Under the pieces are notes generated by a model. The model was given only the letters and a program-made list of their open reading frames with translations, ran no database searches and was not told the DNA's origin. Below are positions 54,365 to 64,000 of a stretch of DNA of 64,000 nt, one piece after another. The translations under genes and the position numbers were made by a program. Positions within the stretch are counted from its first letter, which is position 1. Each line of letters begins with the position of its first letter. The DNA comes from Pseudopedobacter sp038243635 (GTDB lineage Bacteria; Bacteroidota; Bacteroidia; Sphingobacteriales; Sphingobacteriaceae), in NCBI GenBank assembly GCA_038243635.1, contig JBBSQW010000007.1, forward strand, positions 1-64,000. Direction: 5' to 3'.

Positions 54365-55861
54365 ATGAAAATATTTGCAAGTATTTTATTCTTAAGCTTA
54401 ACACTCGGGTTAAAAGCACAGGACAAACCTAACGTAGTCATAATTTACGCCGATGATTTAGGCTACGGAGACGTAAGCTGCTACGGCGCTACCAAAATAT
54501 CCACTCCAAACATCGATGCTTTAGCAAAGAAAGGAGTGCTTTTCACCAATGCGCATACCACTTCTGCAACTTGTACCCCGTCCAGGTACTCGTTGCTAAC
54601 TGGGCGTTATGCTTGGCGTAGAAACGATACCGGCATTGCTCCTGGCGACTCTCCCCTTTTGATTGATACGTCAAATACTACATTACCTAAAATTTTCCAA
54701 AACGCAGGTTATTAAACAGCTGCAATTGGCAAATGGCATTTAGGTTTGGGAACTAAAAGTAAAGCAGATTGGAATGGCGATATCAAACCCGGTCCACTAG
54801 AAGTTGGTTTTGATTATTCGTACATCATGGCAGCTACCTTAGATCGTGTTCCTACCGTTTTTATCGAGAACCATCAAATTGTTAATCTTACTCAAAAAGA
54901 TCCGGTTGAAGTAGATTACCAGCACAAAATAGGCACCGACCCTACCGGGAAAGAAAACCCAGAACTTTTAAGAATGGGACTTTCTAACGGTCATAGCAAC
55001 ACCATTGTTAATGGAATTAGCAGAATTGGCTGGATGAAAGGCGGAAACACCGCCCGTTGGACAGATCAAAACATTGCCGATACCATCACTAACAGAGCAA
55101 CAGCTTACATCAAAAAAAACAGGGATAATCCATTCTTCTTGTACTTCGCTTCTGGCGATCCGCATGTTCCGCGTGATCCACATCCACGTTTTATAGGAAA
55201 AAGTGGAATGGGGCCTCGTGGAGATGCCATTTTGCAATTGGATTGGAGCGTTGGCAAAATTGTAAAAGTCATTGAAAATGAAGACTTAACTAAAAATACC
55301 ATCATTATTTTTACCAGTGATAACGGACCAGTTTTCGATGATGGTTATGCAGACGGTGCGGTTGCAATGTCAAAAGGACATCAAGCGGCGGGTATTTATA
55401 GCGGCGGAAAGTATAGCATTTATGAAGCGGGAACTCGTGTCCCATTTATTGTATCGTGGCCAGGGAAGGTAGCTGAAGGAAAATCATCAAGTGCATTATT
55501 ATCTCAAATTGATTTTTCTGCTTCTTTCGCCAATTACCTAAACGTTAAAATTGCGCCAAACCAGTCCATCGATAGTCAAAACCAAATTAAAGCTTATTTA
55601 GGGAAAGCTAAAAAGGGAAGAAAAACATTGGTTGAAGACGCTGGTACTTTAGCCATTGTTAAGGGAATCTGGAAGTACATTGAGCCAAGTGGAGGTCCTT
55701 CTTATGATACTTTTGTAGATATAGAATTAGGAAACTCAGTAAAACCACAGCTCTACAATTTGAAAAACGATCCGTCAGAAAAAACCAACTTAGCTTCAAA
55801 GTATCCTAACAAAATTAAAATGCTTGTACAGGATTTAGAAGACATTAAGAACCAAAAATAA
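54365..55861 (+). pseudogene. S1-family sulfatase with in-frame TAA
   Basis: The frame runs 498 codons with one internal stop at codon 117 (54713-54715). The text on both sides is a normal sulfatase: a signal peptide (1-18), PNVVIIYADDLGYGD with metal Asp, and CTPSRYSLLTGR with formylglycine Cys70. The part after the stop reads TAAIGKWHLGLG, where homologues have KTAAIGKWHLG; one AAA to TAA change explains it. Later motifs (FASGDPHVPRDPH, FTSDNGPVF, IYEAGTRVPFIVSWPG) are intact. Without read-through, only an inactive 116-residue piece is made. Expected substrate: a sulfated sugar of a glycosaminoglycan-like polymer. First gene after the promoter, with sulfatase 2 following. Confidence 0.9.
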
Positions 55862-55873
55862 CCAAAACTCAGT

Positions 55874-57337
55874 ATGCTTAATTTGCCTTTTATTGTACGT
55901 AAAAGTTTTATTTTAGTCGGTGTTATTTCGCTTGCGCTAAATGTTGCCGCACAAAGTAAACTGGCCGAAAAGCCAAACTTGCTCATTATTATTAATGACC
56001 AATGGCGTGGCAATGCAATGGGTTACGAGGGGAAAGAGCCTGTAAAAACCCAAAATTTAGATGCTTTTGCAAAAACTAGCTTTGTTTCCAAACAAATGGT
56101 AACCAATTATCCATTATGTTCGCCCAGTAGAGCCATGCTTTTTAGTGGCCGTTATCCATTAAAAAATAAAGTTTTTAGCAATGTAAACTCAAAAGGCACA
56201 CCGTACGGAATTGAGCTTCCACCAGATATGACCTGTATTTCTGATGTTTTGAAAGCTTCAGGCTATTTTAACGGATATATTGGCAAGTGGCATTTAGACG
56301 CTCCGCATGAGCCTTATATCAACACTTCAAACAATAAAGAAATTGCGTGGAATGAGTGGACTCCACCCGCCCGTCGCCACGGTTATGATTATTGGTATTC
56401 TTATGGCACTTATGACGATCATGCTAAACCCATGTATTGGAACACTAATGATAGCCGCGATAGTTTTCATTACGTAAACGAATGGGGTCCAAAACATGAA
56501 GCTGATAAAGCTATCGCTTTTTTTAAAAACGAAGGCAGTGTAAGACCAGCTGATAAGCCTTTCTCTTTGGTGGTTTCTATGAACCCACCACATTCTGGCT
56601 ACAAAACTGTACCTAAAAAATATTATGATTTGTATAAAGATGTACGTTTAGAAACACTATTAACCGACCCAGATATACCTGCTGCCGATACTAAAATGGG
56701 TAAGCTTTACAGAGATAATATCAAATATTATTATGCCAACATTACTGGTGCTGATGAACAGATTGGAAGAATTTTAGATTATTTGAAAAAAAGTAGTTTC
56801 CAAAAAAACACACTCATTATTTTTATGGCCGATCATGGAAACAGTTTAGGCAAGCATGATGAAGTGTCTAAAAATCATTTCTATGAAGAATCTGTTCGCA
56901 TCCCTTTTATTATGCATTGGGATGGCAAAATTTTAGCTCGTTACGATGATCAAATGCTCATGAGCGAGCCAGATATTTTTCCGACAGTATTGAACATAAT
57001 GGGTGTTAAAACTCAACTTCCAGCAGATTTAGATGGCCGAGACTTTTCTAAATACATCACTACGGGCAAAGGAGATTATCCTAAACTGCAATACATTATG
57101 GGTTCTGTAGCTGCATCAAAAACTAATAGTGGGTTTAGAGGAGTAAGAACTGCACAACACAAATTAGTTTACGATTTGCAAGGTAAAAAGTTGAACAAGT
57201 ATTTGTTTGACATTAAAAAAGATCCTTTTGAACTAAACAACCTCTACAGCAATAATCCTGAGCTTGTTAACACGTTAAAGAAAGATTTAAAAGTTTGGCT
57301 AAAGCAAACCGAAGACAATTTTGATATAGAAAAATAA
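55874..57337 (+). CDS. S1-family sulfatase, intact
   Basis: 487 residues with a signal peptide (about 1-26, ending NVAAQ). The sulfatase motif is CSPSRAMLFSGR with Cys82 for formylglycine. IIINDQWRGNAMGYEG and FMADHGNSLGKHDE supply metal ligands, and YIGKWHLDAP matches the active site. It removes sulfate esters from a polysaccharide or oligosaccharide in the periplasm. It lies 12 bases after the broken sulfatase gene and its stop overlaps the next ATG (TAATG). A maturase for formylglycine is not in this window. Confidence 0.92.
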   Translation: MLNLPFIVRKSFILVGVISLALNVAAQSKLAEKPNLLIIINDQWRGNAMGYEGKEPVKTQNLDAFAKTSFVSKQMVTNYPLCSPSRAMLFSGRYPLKNKVFSNVNSKGTPYGIELPPDMTCISDVLKASGYFNGYIGKWHLDAPHEPYINTSNNKEIAWNEWTPPARRHGYDYWYSYGTYDDHAKPMYWNTNDSRDSFHYVNEWGPKHEADKAIAFFKNEGSVRPADKPFSLVVSMNPPHSGYKTVPKKYYDLYKDVRLETLLTDPDIPAADTKMGKLYRDNIKYYYANITGADEQIGRILDYLKKSSFQKNTLIIFMADHGNSLGKHDEVSKNHFYEESVRIPFIMHWDGKILARYDDQMLMSEPDIFPTVLNIMGVKTQLPADLDGRDFSKYITTGKGDYPKLQYIMGSVAASKTNSGFRGVRTAQHKLVYDLQGKKLNKYLFDIKKDPFELNNLYSNNPELVNTLKKDLKVWLKQTEDNFDIEK

Positions 57338-58872
57338 TGAAGAGAACACTCACTCTTTTAGCGCTATCAATAGCTTATACGGGTAATTTATTTGCACAAC
57401 AAGAGGCTAAAATATTTATGGATTACAAGGCTAATCCTAAAACATCTATACTACCAGATTTTTCTTACGTAGGTTATAAAAACGGAGAAAAAGCAATGAA
57501 TTATAAAGCATCGGGCTTACCTACCTATAACGTTGTTGATTTCGGAGCTATTCCTAACGATGATAAATCAGATAAAGAAGCGATTGAAAAAACTATAGCT
57601 GCAGCCAGCAAAACAAGCGGCGGAATAGTTTATTTTCCAAAAGGCAGGTTTATTACTCAAGATATTTACGACGATTTAAGCACAATTTGGGTAGGTAGCA
57701 GTAATATTATTTTTAAAGGTAGCGGAAGTGGAGCCGGAGGTACAGAACTTTTTATGAAAGTCCCATTGCAACCGAAAGACAGTACTAAAATGTAGAGTAC
57801 GCCAGCAATGTTTGTTTTCGGCAGTAAAGCAAGTCCCAAAAATATTGGCAACATCACTTCTGACGCAGCAATTGGCGATTTTGACTTTAATGTTGACCAA
57901 ACTCAAGGTTTAAGTATTGGCGACTGGGTAGTTTTAACTATGCAGAGTAAAGATGCGGATGCTATTAAATTAGATTTAGGAAGTTATGAAGTAAATCCAG
58001 CTTGGAAGGCACTAGTTAATGGCGGTCTTGATTTATCGGTTGTACACCAAATTAAAAAAATAAAAGGAAATACCATTACGTTAAACCAGCCTTTAGCTTA
58101 TCCTATAACTGCCAATTTGGGTTGGAAAATAGCTAAGTATAATCAAATTGACGAAGTCGGCATTGAAGATATTGCATTTGTCGGAAATTGGAAAATGCCT
58201 TTCGTACATCATCGTTCTTGGTTGGATGACAGCGGTTACACGATGATTAATATGCGAAGAATTACAAACTCTTGGATTAATAATTGCCGGTTTACAGATG
58301 TTTCTGTAGCTGCAGTAGTTAATAACGGCGCAAACATTACCATAGCAAATTGCGAGGTAAACGGAAATGGCGGGCATGAAGCTATTACCAATGCGGGTGG
58401 CACAAACGTTTTGCTATCAAACATTACCGATAAAGCATCACAATGGCATTCTGTAGGCAGCTCAAAAACTGCCATGAATACCGTTTTGCACAAAGTAACT
58501 TACCCATCAACTACTTGTTTTGAAAGTCATGCATCACAACCGCGTAACACACTTTTAGATAATGTTACGGGTGGTTTAATGATGAACAGAGGCGGTGGAG
58601 CTATTGAGAATATGCCAAATCACATGCGAAATTTAGTGTTTTGGAATTACAATAAAACCAATGCAGAATACCCGGAATTTAACTTTTGGCCCAACCAACG
58701 CTACTGGAAAATCCCCTATCCTATTATGGTGGGTTTCCACGGAACGCCAACCACGTTTATAAAAGACCAACTTAAATACGAAGAATCTAATGGCGAAAAA
58801 GTTTTGCCACAATCTTTATACGAGGGCCAGTTAAAAAATAGATTAGGTAAATTGCCTTCTTGGATCAAATAA
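57337..58872 (+). pseudogene. Right-handed beta-helix protein with in-frame TAG
   Basis: The frame has 511 codons and one internal stop, TAG at codon 153 (57793-57795). Both halves belong together. The first has a signal peptide and the pectate-lyase-3-like start YNVVDFGAIPNDDKSD, then GGIVYFPKGRF. The second has Asn-rich helix rungs (NSWINNCRFTDVS, NITIANCEVNGNGGHEA) and a DUF4955-like C-terminus. Homologues sit in glycan utilisation loci and may be lyases; activity is not known to me. The original residue at the stop could be Trp, Tyr, Gln or Lys. It overlaps the sulfatase stop by one base and is followed 16 bases later by the GH105 gene. Confidence 0.85.
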
Positions 58873-58888
58873 TTAAACATTAAAACCA

Positions 58889-61090
58889 GTGATCGTGAAA
58901 ACTAGATTAACCCACTTTTTAAAACTAAGCTTCGTTTTATTTTTTATAAGCGTTTATACTACAAGTTTTGCGCAAAGCAACCTACAGCCGGATAGCATTA
59001 TCCATATCATGAAAAAAACCGCTGATTGGCAGTGGAAAGATTTGGCCGATAACGGTTGGAAAACACCAAAAACGGATTGGACAAATGGAGCACTTTATAC
59101 CGGAATGATGGCTTGGGCTAACCTTGCTAATGACAATACTTATTACAACAAACTAATTGAAGTAGGTAACGAAAACCATTGGGGATTAGGTCCCGAGCGT
59201 TTTTTTGCGGATGATTATTGTGTAGGCCAAACTTACTCCCAGCTTTATCAGCTTTATAAAAACCCAAAATATATTGCAAAATTTAAAGACAGAGCAGACA
59301 CTATCGTTACTATGCCGCATACAGAGTCTTTGCTTTGGGTAAACGAAATTTTCAATAGAGAATGGGCTTGGTGCGATGCCTTATATATGGGTCCGCCAGC
59401 TTTAGGATACCTAACGCAAGCAACTGGCGATCCAAAATACTTAGATACCGCATCCAAACTTTGGTGGAAAAGCAGTGAGTACTTATATGATAATAAGGAA
59501 CATCTCTTCTTCCGCGATAGCAGATATTTTGATCAAAAAGAAAAAAACGGCGCAAAGGTTTTCTGGGGAAGAGGAAACGGTTGGGTAATGGGCGGGTTGG
59601 TTAGGATTTTAGAAGTGATGCCCCAAAACCATCCGGACAGAAAGAAATTTGAAAAGCAGTTTAGGGAAATGGCTAAAAGAATTGCATCGTTACAACAGCC
59701 AGATGGATCGTGGCATGCAAGTTTGTTAGACCCAGCAAGCTTTCCTGCTAAAGAAACCAGCGGAACTGGCTTTTTCGCTTACGCTTTGGCTTGGGGAATT
59801 AACAACGGCTTATTGAACTATAATGATTATAAAGAAGCTGTTAAAAACTCTTGGACTTCGTTGGTAACTTCAGTACACCCGAACGGGAAGTTAGGTTACG
59901 TACAAGCGCAAGGTCGCGACCCACAAGAGGTAACTTATGACGATACTGATGTTTATGGTGTTGGCGCATTTTTATTAGCTGGTAGCGAGATTTACAAAAT
60001 GGAGCTTAACCTAGCGGATGGCTTATTGGTAAATGTTAGCAACAAAACTGGTTTACAACGCATGTCGCAAACAGTTGAAGTGGACTGGAAAGCAATTACA
60101 AAACGCAATAAGAAGGTTGATGAAAAAAATGTAGTGGTAATCGATGTAACTAGCGGAAAACAAATTCCCTCGCAACTTTTATATGACGGCGAAAAGAAAC
60201 CACAAACCTTAATTTTCCAAACGGATATTTCAGAAGGAACTGAATTGTTTTTTATCATCAAAGATGGTGAGAGAGAAGACTATCCTTCTAAAGTTTACGG
60301 CCGTCAAATGCCAGAGCGTTTTGATGATTTTGCTTGGGAAAACGATAAAGTAGCTTTTAGAATGTACGGCGCTGCGTTGGATAAACAAGAAAAAGGAAAT
60401 GCAAAGGGTTTAGATTATTGGGCTAAAAACACACCTAACATGATTCTTAACAAGTGGTACAAAAGTGACAATTACCACCTTGACCACGGAGAAGGTATGG
60501 ATGCTTACCACGTAGGCATGACTTTAGGCGCTGGAAACTCAGCTGTTTATAACGATGGAAAATTTGCATTTTCTGGCAATTACACGAAATATAAAATTGT
60601 AGAACAAGGCCCTATACGTATGGTATTTGATTTAATTTACGATAGCTGGGATGTTAACGGCCAAAGCATTTCAGAGGTAAAAACTATCTCTTTAGATGCT
60701 GGATCTTACATCAACAAAATAACAGATCATTATAAATTTAATGGAAACGAATTAACTATTGCAGCTGGCGTAACCAAACACAAAAATGATGGTAGCTCAA
60801 AAGTTGATAATATTAATAATTATGTAAGTTATTGGGATCAAGCAGATGGAACGGTAGATAACGGAAGGATAGGTGTAGCTGTTTTATTTCCAGCATCTGA
60901 AAATGTAAAACTTATTGACGAAGCTGGTCACTTATTGGGTATAAAAAAGCTAAGTAAGAACCAAACATTTACTTACTACCAAGGTGGTGGTTGGAACAGA
61001 GGTGGCGTTTATCATAACGAACTGGATTGGTTGAAGTATGTAGAGAGTTACAGCAAAAGTTTAAAAACACCTTTACAAGTTAAATACTAA
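58889..61090 (+). CDS. GH105 unsaturated-uronyl hydrolase fused to DUF4861
   Basis: 733 residues. The start is GTG; GTG at 58895 (reading KTRLTHFLKLS) is an alternative, and no ATG is near. A signal peptide ends near residue 29 (SFAQ). The GH105 alpha-barrel (about 35-370) has DDYCVGQTYSQLY and WCDALYMGPP with the catalytic-type Asp163. The C-terminal half (about 380-733) matches DUF4861. GH105 removes the 4,5-unsaturated uronic residue left by lyases, which suits the PL8 gene downstream. The fused DUF4861 half has no established function here. Last intact gene of the operon, followed by a terminator. Confidence 0.88.
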   Translation: MIVKTRLTHFLKLSFVLFFISVYTTSFAQSNLQPDSIIHIMKKTADWQWKDLADNGWKTPKTDWTNGALYTGMMAWANLANDNTYYNKLIEVGNENHWGLGPERFFADDYCVGQTYSQLYQLYKNPKYIAKFKDRADTIVTMPHTESLLWVNEIFNREWAWCDALYMGPPALGYLTQATGDPKYLDTASKLWWKSSEYLYDNKEHLFFRDSRYFDQKEKNGAKVFWGRGNGWVMGGLVRILEVMPQNHPDRKKFEKQFREMAKRIASLQQPDGSWHASLLDPASFPAKETSGTGFFAYALAWGINNGLLNYNDYKEAVKNSWTSLVTSVHPNGKLGYVQAQGRDPQEVTYDDTDVYGVGAFLLAGSEIYKMELNLADGLLVNVSNKTGLQRMSQTVEVDWKAITKRNKKVDEKNVVVIDVTSGKQIPSQLLYDGEKKPQTLIFQTDISEGTELFFIIKDGEREDYPSKVYGRQMPERFDDFAWENDKVAFRMYGAALDKQEKGNAKGLDYWAKNTPNMILNKWYKSDNYHLDHGEGMDAYHVGMTLGAGNSAVYNDGKFAFSGNYTKYKIVEQGPIRMVFDLIYDSWDVNGQSISEVKTISLDAGSYINKITDHYKFNGNELTIAAGVTKHKNDGSSKVDNINNYVSYWDQADGTVDNGRIGVAVLFPASENVKLIDEAGHLLGIKKLSKNQTFTYYQGGGWNRGGVYHNELDWLKYVESYSKSLKTPLQVKY

Positions 61091-61093
61091 GAA

Positions 61094-61133
61094 AAAAGCG
61101 CTAGGAACTCTCCCCCAAGTTCGTAGCGCTTTT
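61094..61133 (+). terminator. Terminator of the sulfatase-GH105 operon
   Basis: 16-base arms AAAAGCGCTAGGAACT and AGTTCGTAGCGCTTTT with one mismatch and an 8-base loop, ending in T. It lies 3 bases after the GH105 stop. Confidence 0.85.
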
Positions 61134-61630
61134 CAAATTTCAATACCTCCCCAATTTCGTTGGATCCTTATTTAACGTCATCGTTAAATTTTTACATCGC
61201 AAATTCATCGCCCATTTACTCGCTACTTAAAGTCCACTCGCAACGTACTGAGGCGTACAAAATTTGAATGAAGCCCTACCTAAAGAATACGTTTTCCAGT
61301 TAAGAAATTACAAACAAATATTTACCGCCATAGTGGATTAATCAGTATAAAGTGTACTAAACACTGAGACAGGCTTCCTGACCATACGATAAACTGATTT
61401 ATACCCCTAATTAAACGGATAAGACATATTCGTGAAAACAGATTTTTGGTGACTTTCGTTTATCCAATTAGAATAAAATAAACCATTTATAAAAGATCAA
61501 GAATTATTAAAGTTTGTCAAGCATGCTTCGGTTATCTATGTTTTGACTTCCTATTTATAGTCATCAGATTGATTTAATTTTTCACCAATAGTAACTGAAT
61601 TTACATGATCAATTTTTTGACAATGCACTA
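61134..61630. other. Intergenic region before the PL8 gene
   Basis: About 500 bases without a gene. A promoter-like pair lies at 61514-61545. Nothing else is recognised. Confidence 0.55.
61514..61545 (+). promoter_or_regulatory. Possible promoter of the PL8 gene
   Basis: TTG (61514-61516), 20 bases, then TATGTTTTG (61537-61545). This is one T longer than the TAnnTTTG consensus, so support is moderate. Leader of about 80 bases. Confidence 0.4.
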
Positions 61631-64000
61631 ATGATGAACGTAGCGAAGAGAATTTTTATAATTACTTTCCTTGCAGGAATTACTTGTTTGAGTGCAACCG
61701 CTCAACAGCGCTTTACGGATTTTGAGAGTGGCGTTCCATCCTATTTCAGTACAACAAGTTCAACTAGTTTGACAACTAGTTTGACAACTAGTTCTGATCA
61801 TGTTAAAGATGGCATTAAAGCTTTAAAATGGTCAGCGACCAACGGCAATAAAATTACGGCCACTGACCTAAATATCCCAGCGTCAGAACTGGGTAGTTAT
61901 GATCCAAATTCAGCACAACTTTTCATTTACAGCCCAAGCGTTTCTGTTGATAAGCTTATTATTGAATTTTTAGATAACAATGGCGTGGTTCAACGCACTG
62001 GAACAATGCTGTTAAACTTTAAGGGCTGGCGAGATTATCACCGCAGTTATCGTTATGATTATAGTCTAAATAATAATTTACCTGGGTTTGTATTAAATCA
62101 ATGCAGAATTACTTACAACCAAGCGCCTGGAGGGTCTGGTATCAAAAATCTATTTTTTGATAATTTCACCTTTATTGGTAATAAAGACGCTAGGTTGCCT
62201 GGGCCTCACATGGCTTTGGATTACGAGTTGTTTAGGCAAGAGGTGGGAGAAGATCCACTTGGCGCCTACTTACAAAAGAAAAATATAACTGTTGGAACAG
62301 CTTCTATTACTGAATTAAGCAGTTTACAAATTGTAAAAACCAACTATGCTAGAACTATTGGCGGCGTTACTCCAGCAGCAGTTACCGCAGCAAAAACCTA
62401 TGTAGACAATTGTAATATCAGTCGCAATACGGATGGGTCTATCAAAGGAAGAGGACTTCTGGCGTCGAACGACCGAGCCACTTTGGCATTAATTGCCACA
62501 CATGTTCAATCGTTAACAAGAGCGTTCGTTAAAAATGGAGATACTGATGCAAAAGCCAAACTGCTGTTATTTACAGAATGTATCATAGATCAAGGTGTAT
62601 CAGAAGGAGGAAGAAACGACTTCCCCCAAAGTACCTATACAGAAATCCGAATTTTTAATATAGGCTTTTTGGAAGCACTAACTATCTATCCAGAACAGTT
62701 ACGCATAGATGTTATCAAATTATTGAAATGGTCTAATGAGTATAATAAAATTTACGATCCAAATTTTATCCCAGGCCAAAACACAGATTTTCTACACGTA
62801 AAACTTGCCTTTTTGTTTGAGACCGCGTTATCGTTAACATCCGTTGATGAAACAGTAAATGATCTTAAATATGCGAAGACCTTCTTGGAGAACTATTCAT
62901 TAACAAGTGAAGGCGCTACATCATTTCACACGAATCATACCCAAGTGCAAATGTTTTTGGCAGATATTCCAGCTACGGACAAATGGAAGTTCTTTTCCCG
63001 CAAACCGCCAATGATAATGGTAATAGTTTTAGCGATAGCGGTTGGGATTGGAATAACCTACCGGGAACAACTACGCTACATGTACCTATCAATAAGTTAA
63101 GAGCTAATATTATTAACGCCGATAATTTTAGTGGTGTAGAAGAAATGCTTTTAAGCGATGAAACTTTTGCTGGCGGCACTAACCTTAACAATTGGGATGG
63201 AATGTTTGCCATGAAACTTCATGGAAGTGACAAATATGATTTGGGCAGCTTTAGAGCTATAAAGTCGTGGTTTATGTTTGATGATTTAGTGGTTGCTTTA
63301 GGTTCTGATATTAGCAACAGCATTGCAAACTACAGCACACAAACTACACTTTTTCAAAATGTATTAACTGAAAAAAAAGTGGCATTTAATTTTAATAATT
63401 CGATTTTTTCAACGTTTCCTTTTGATAAAAAATGGAATGATAAAAAAGCTTTAACTGTTTTAGACAATCGTGGAATCGGTTATTATATCCCAAACACCAG
63501 CGAGGTAGAATTCACTAAAAGTGAGCAAATCTCCAGAGATCAAAAAGATTTGAAAGATACTAAAGGCATTGTAGCGAAGTTGATTTTTAACCATGGTAAA
63601 GCGCCAAAGAATGACAGTTACCAATATGCAATGCTCATTAAATCGGATGCGAAACAACTGGAAAGTTTTAAAACCAAAATGGGAAGCAAAACAGCAACCT
63701 ATAAAATTGTACAACAAGATAGTTTAGCGCACAAGCTTTGGTACGCACCTAAGAATATCACAGCACAAGCAATTTTTAAAGCAAATGAAGCGCTAAAAGA
63801 TTCTTTATTGGTTACAACCGATAAAGCTTGCTTGGTGATGTATCAAAAAGGAAACAATACTTTTGATTTTTCGGTTACCGACCCTGATCTGGCTTTTTAT
63901 GCTGGACCAGATGACACCAAAATTTTAGCAGACGGCAAAAGAAAAGAAGAAAGCATTTATTCTAAACCTTGGTACGGTTCTCCATCTCAACCATCGGTAG
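61631..64000 (+). pseudogene. Chondroitin ABC-type PL8 lyase, internally deleted, runs off window
   Basis: The frame from 61631 is open for 489 codons. It holds a signal peptide (about 1-24), an N-terminal lyase domain (about 28-185, FTDFESGVPSYF.. KNLFFDNFTFIG) and the start of the helical catalytic domain (about 190-445). Near 62985 it leaves the coding frame. From about 62992 a second frame is open to the end of the window and clearly continues the family (GWDWNNLPGTTTLHVP, FAGGTNLNNWDGMFAMKLHG). From memory of Proteus chondroitinase ABC, about 190 residues with the catalytic His, Tyr and Arg should separate these two parts, so a deletion plus frameshift is inferred. A 12-base tandem repeat near the start codes for TSLT units. 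Confidence 0.85.

Noticed and set aside
54713..57795. Idea that the stop codons are recoded (read as an amino acid)
   Set aside because: TAA, TAG and TGA each interrupt one gene, while all three also end intact genes here. Frameshifts and a deletion occur as well.

Overview
The window looks like a chromosomal segment of a Bacteroidota bacterium, most likely Sphingobacteriaceae (Pedobacter-like). The DNA is AT-rich, several promoters fit the Bacteroidota pattern TTG-N18..20-TAnnTTTG, and the families are typical of the group: DUF4286, DUF4175-like coiled-coil protein, DUF2652, HD-PycTM, SdiA-regulated lipoprotein, a NagB-LmbE fusion and GH105-DUF4861. The genus assignment is inference.

Layout. 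1-6.6 kb: a collagen-like secreted protein (-), lutB and a SprT-like gene (+), then an inserted-looking segment bounded on the left by a displaced copy of the last 41 codons of rpoC. That segment carries a twice-frameshifted lipoprotein gene and a small outer-membrane-type protein. 6.6-20.5 kb (-): the ancient transcription/translation cluster, read right to left as tRNA-Thr(TGT), tRNA-Tyr, tRNA-Gly, tRNA-Thr(GGT), tuf, tRNA-Trp, secE, nusG, rplK, rplA, rplJ, rplL, rpoB, rpoC, preceded by xerC-hpf. 21.5-27 kb: a gluconokinase gene, rpsU, and an operon of an S9-peptidase-like lipoprotein lacking catalytic Ser and His, a histidine kinase and a response regulator. 27-45.5 kb: mixed core and accessory genes. 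These include a TPR protein, DUF4286-rfbC-rluF, egtB, an OmpA lipoprotein, DUF4175-like/HATPase/ybeY, egtD-msrA, an SdiA-regulated lipoprotein with a metallophosphatase-barrel protein, and a convergent pair made of an HD-PycTM membrane protein and a DUF2652 cyclase-fold protein. 45.7-64 kb (+): a decayed CE2-type esterase, amino-sugar enzymes (NagB-LmbE, phosphohexomutase, N-acetylhexosamine kinase), a YesU-like protein, a GluR0-like potassium channel, and a glycan-degradation locus. That locus has two sulfatases, a beta-helix protein, GH105-DUF4861 and a chondroitin ABC-type PL8 lyase that runs off the window.

How the genes fit together. The exported lyase, sulfatases and GH105 would cut and desulfate a uronic-acid-containing polysaccharide such as a glycosaminoglycan. 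The cytoplasmic kinase, mutase and deaminase would process the released N-acetylhexosamine. Several exported genes are broken: a TGA and a frameshift in the esterase, TAA in sulfatase 1, TAG in the beta-helix gene, and an apparent loss of about 190 residues plus a frameshift in the lyase. Two A-run frameshifts break the lipoprotein near rpoC. Every recognised housekeeping gene is intact, so the locus appears to be decaying.

The items most worth a second look are the HD-PycTM/DUF2652 pair (a possible unusual cyclic-nucleotide signalling or defence unit), the triad-less S9 protein in a two-component operon, and the rpoC-end duplication that marks an integration scar.
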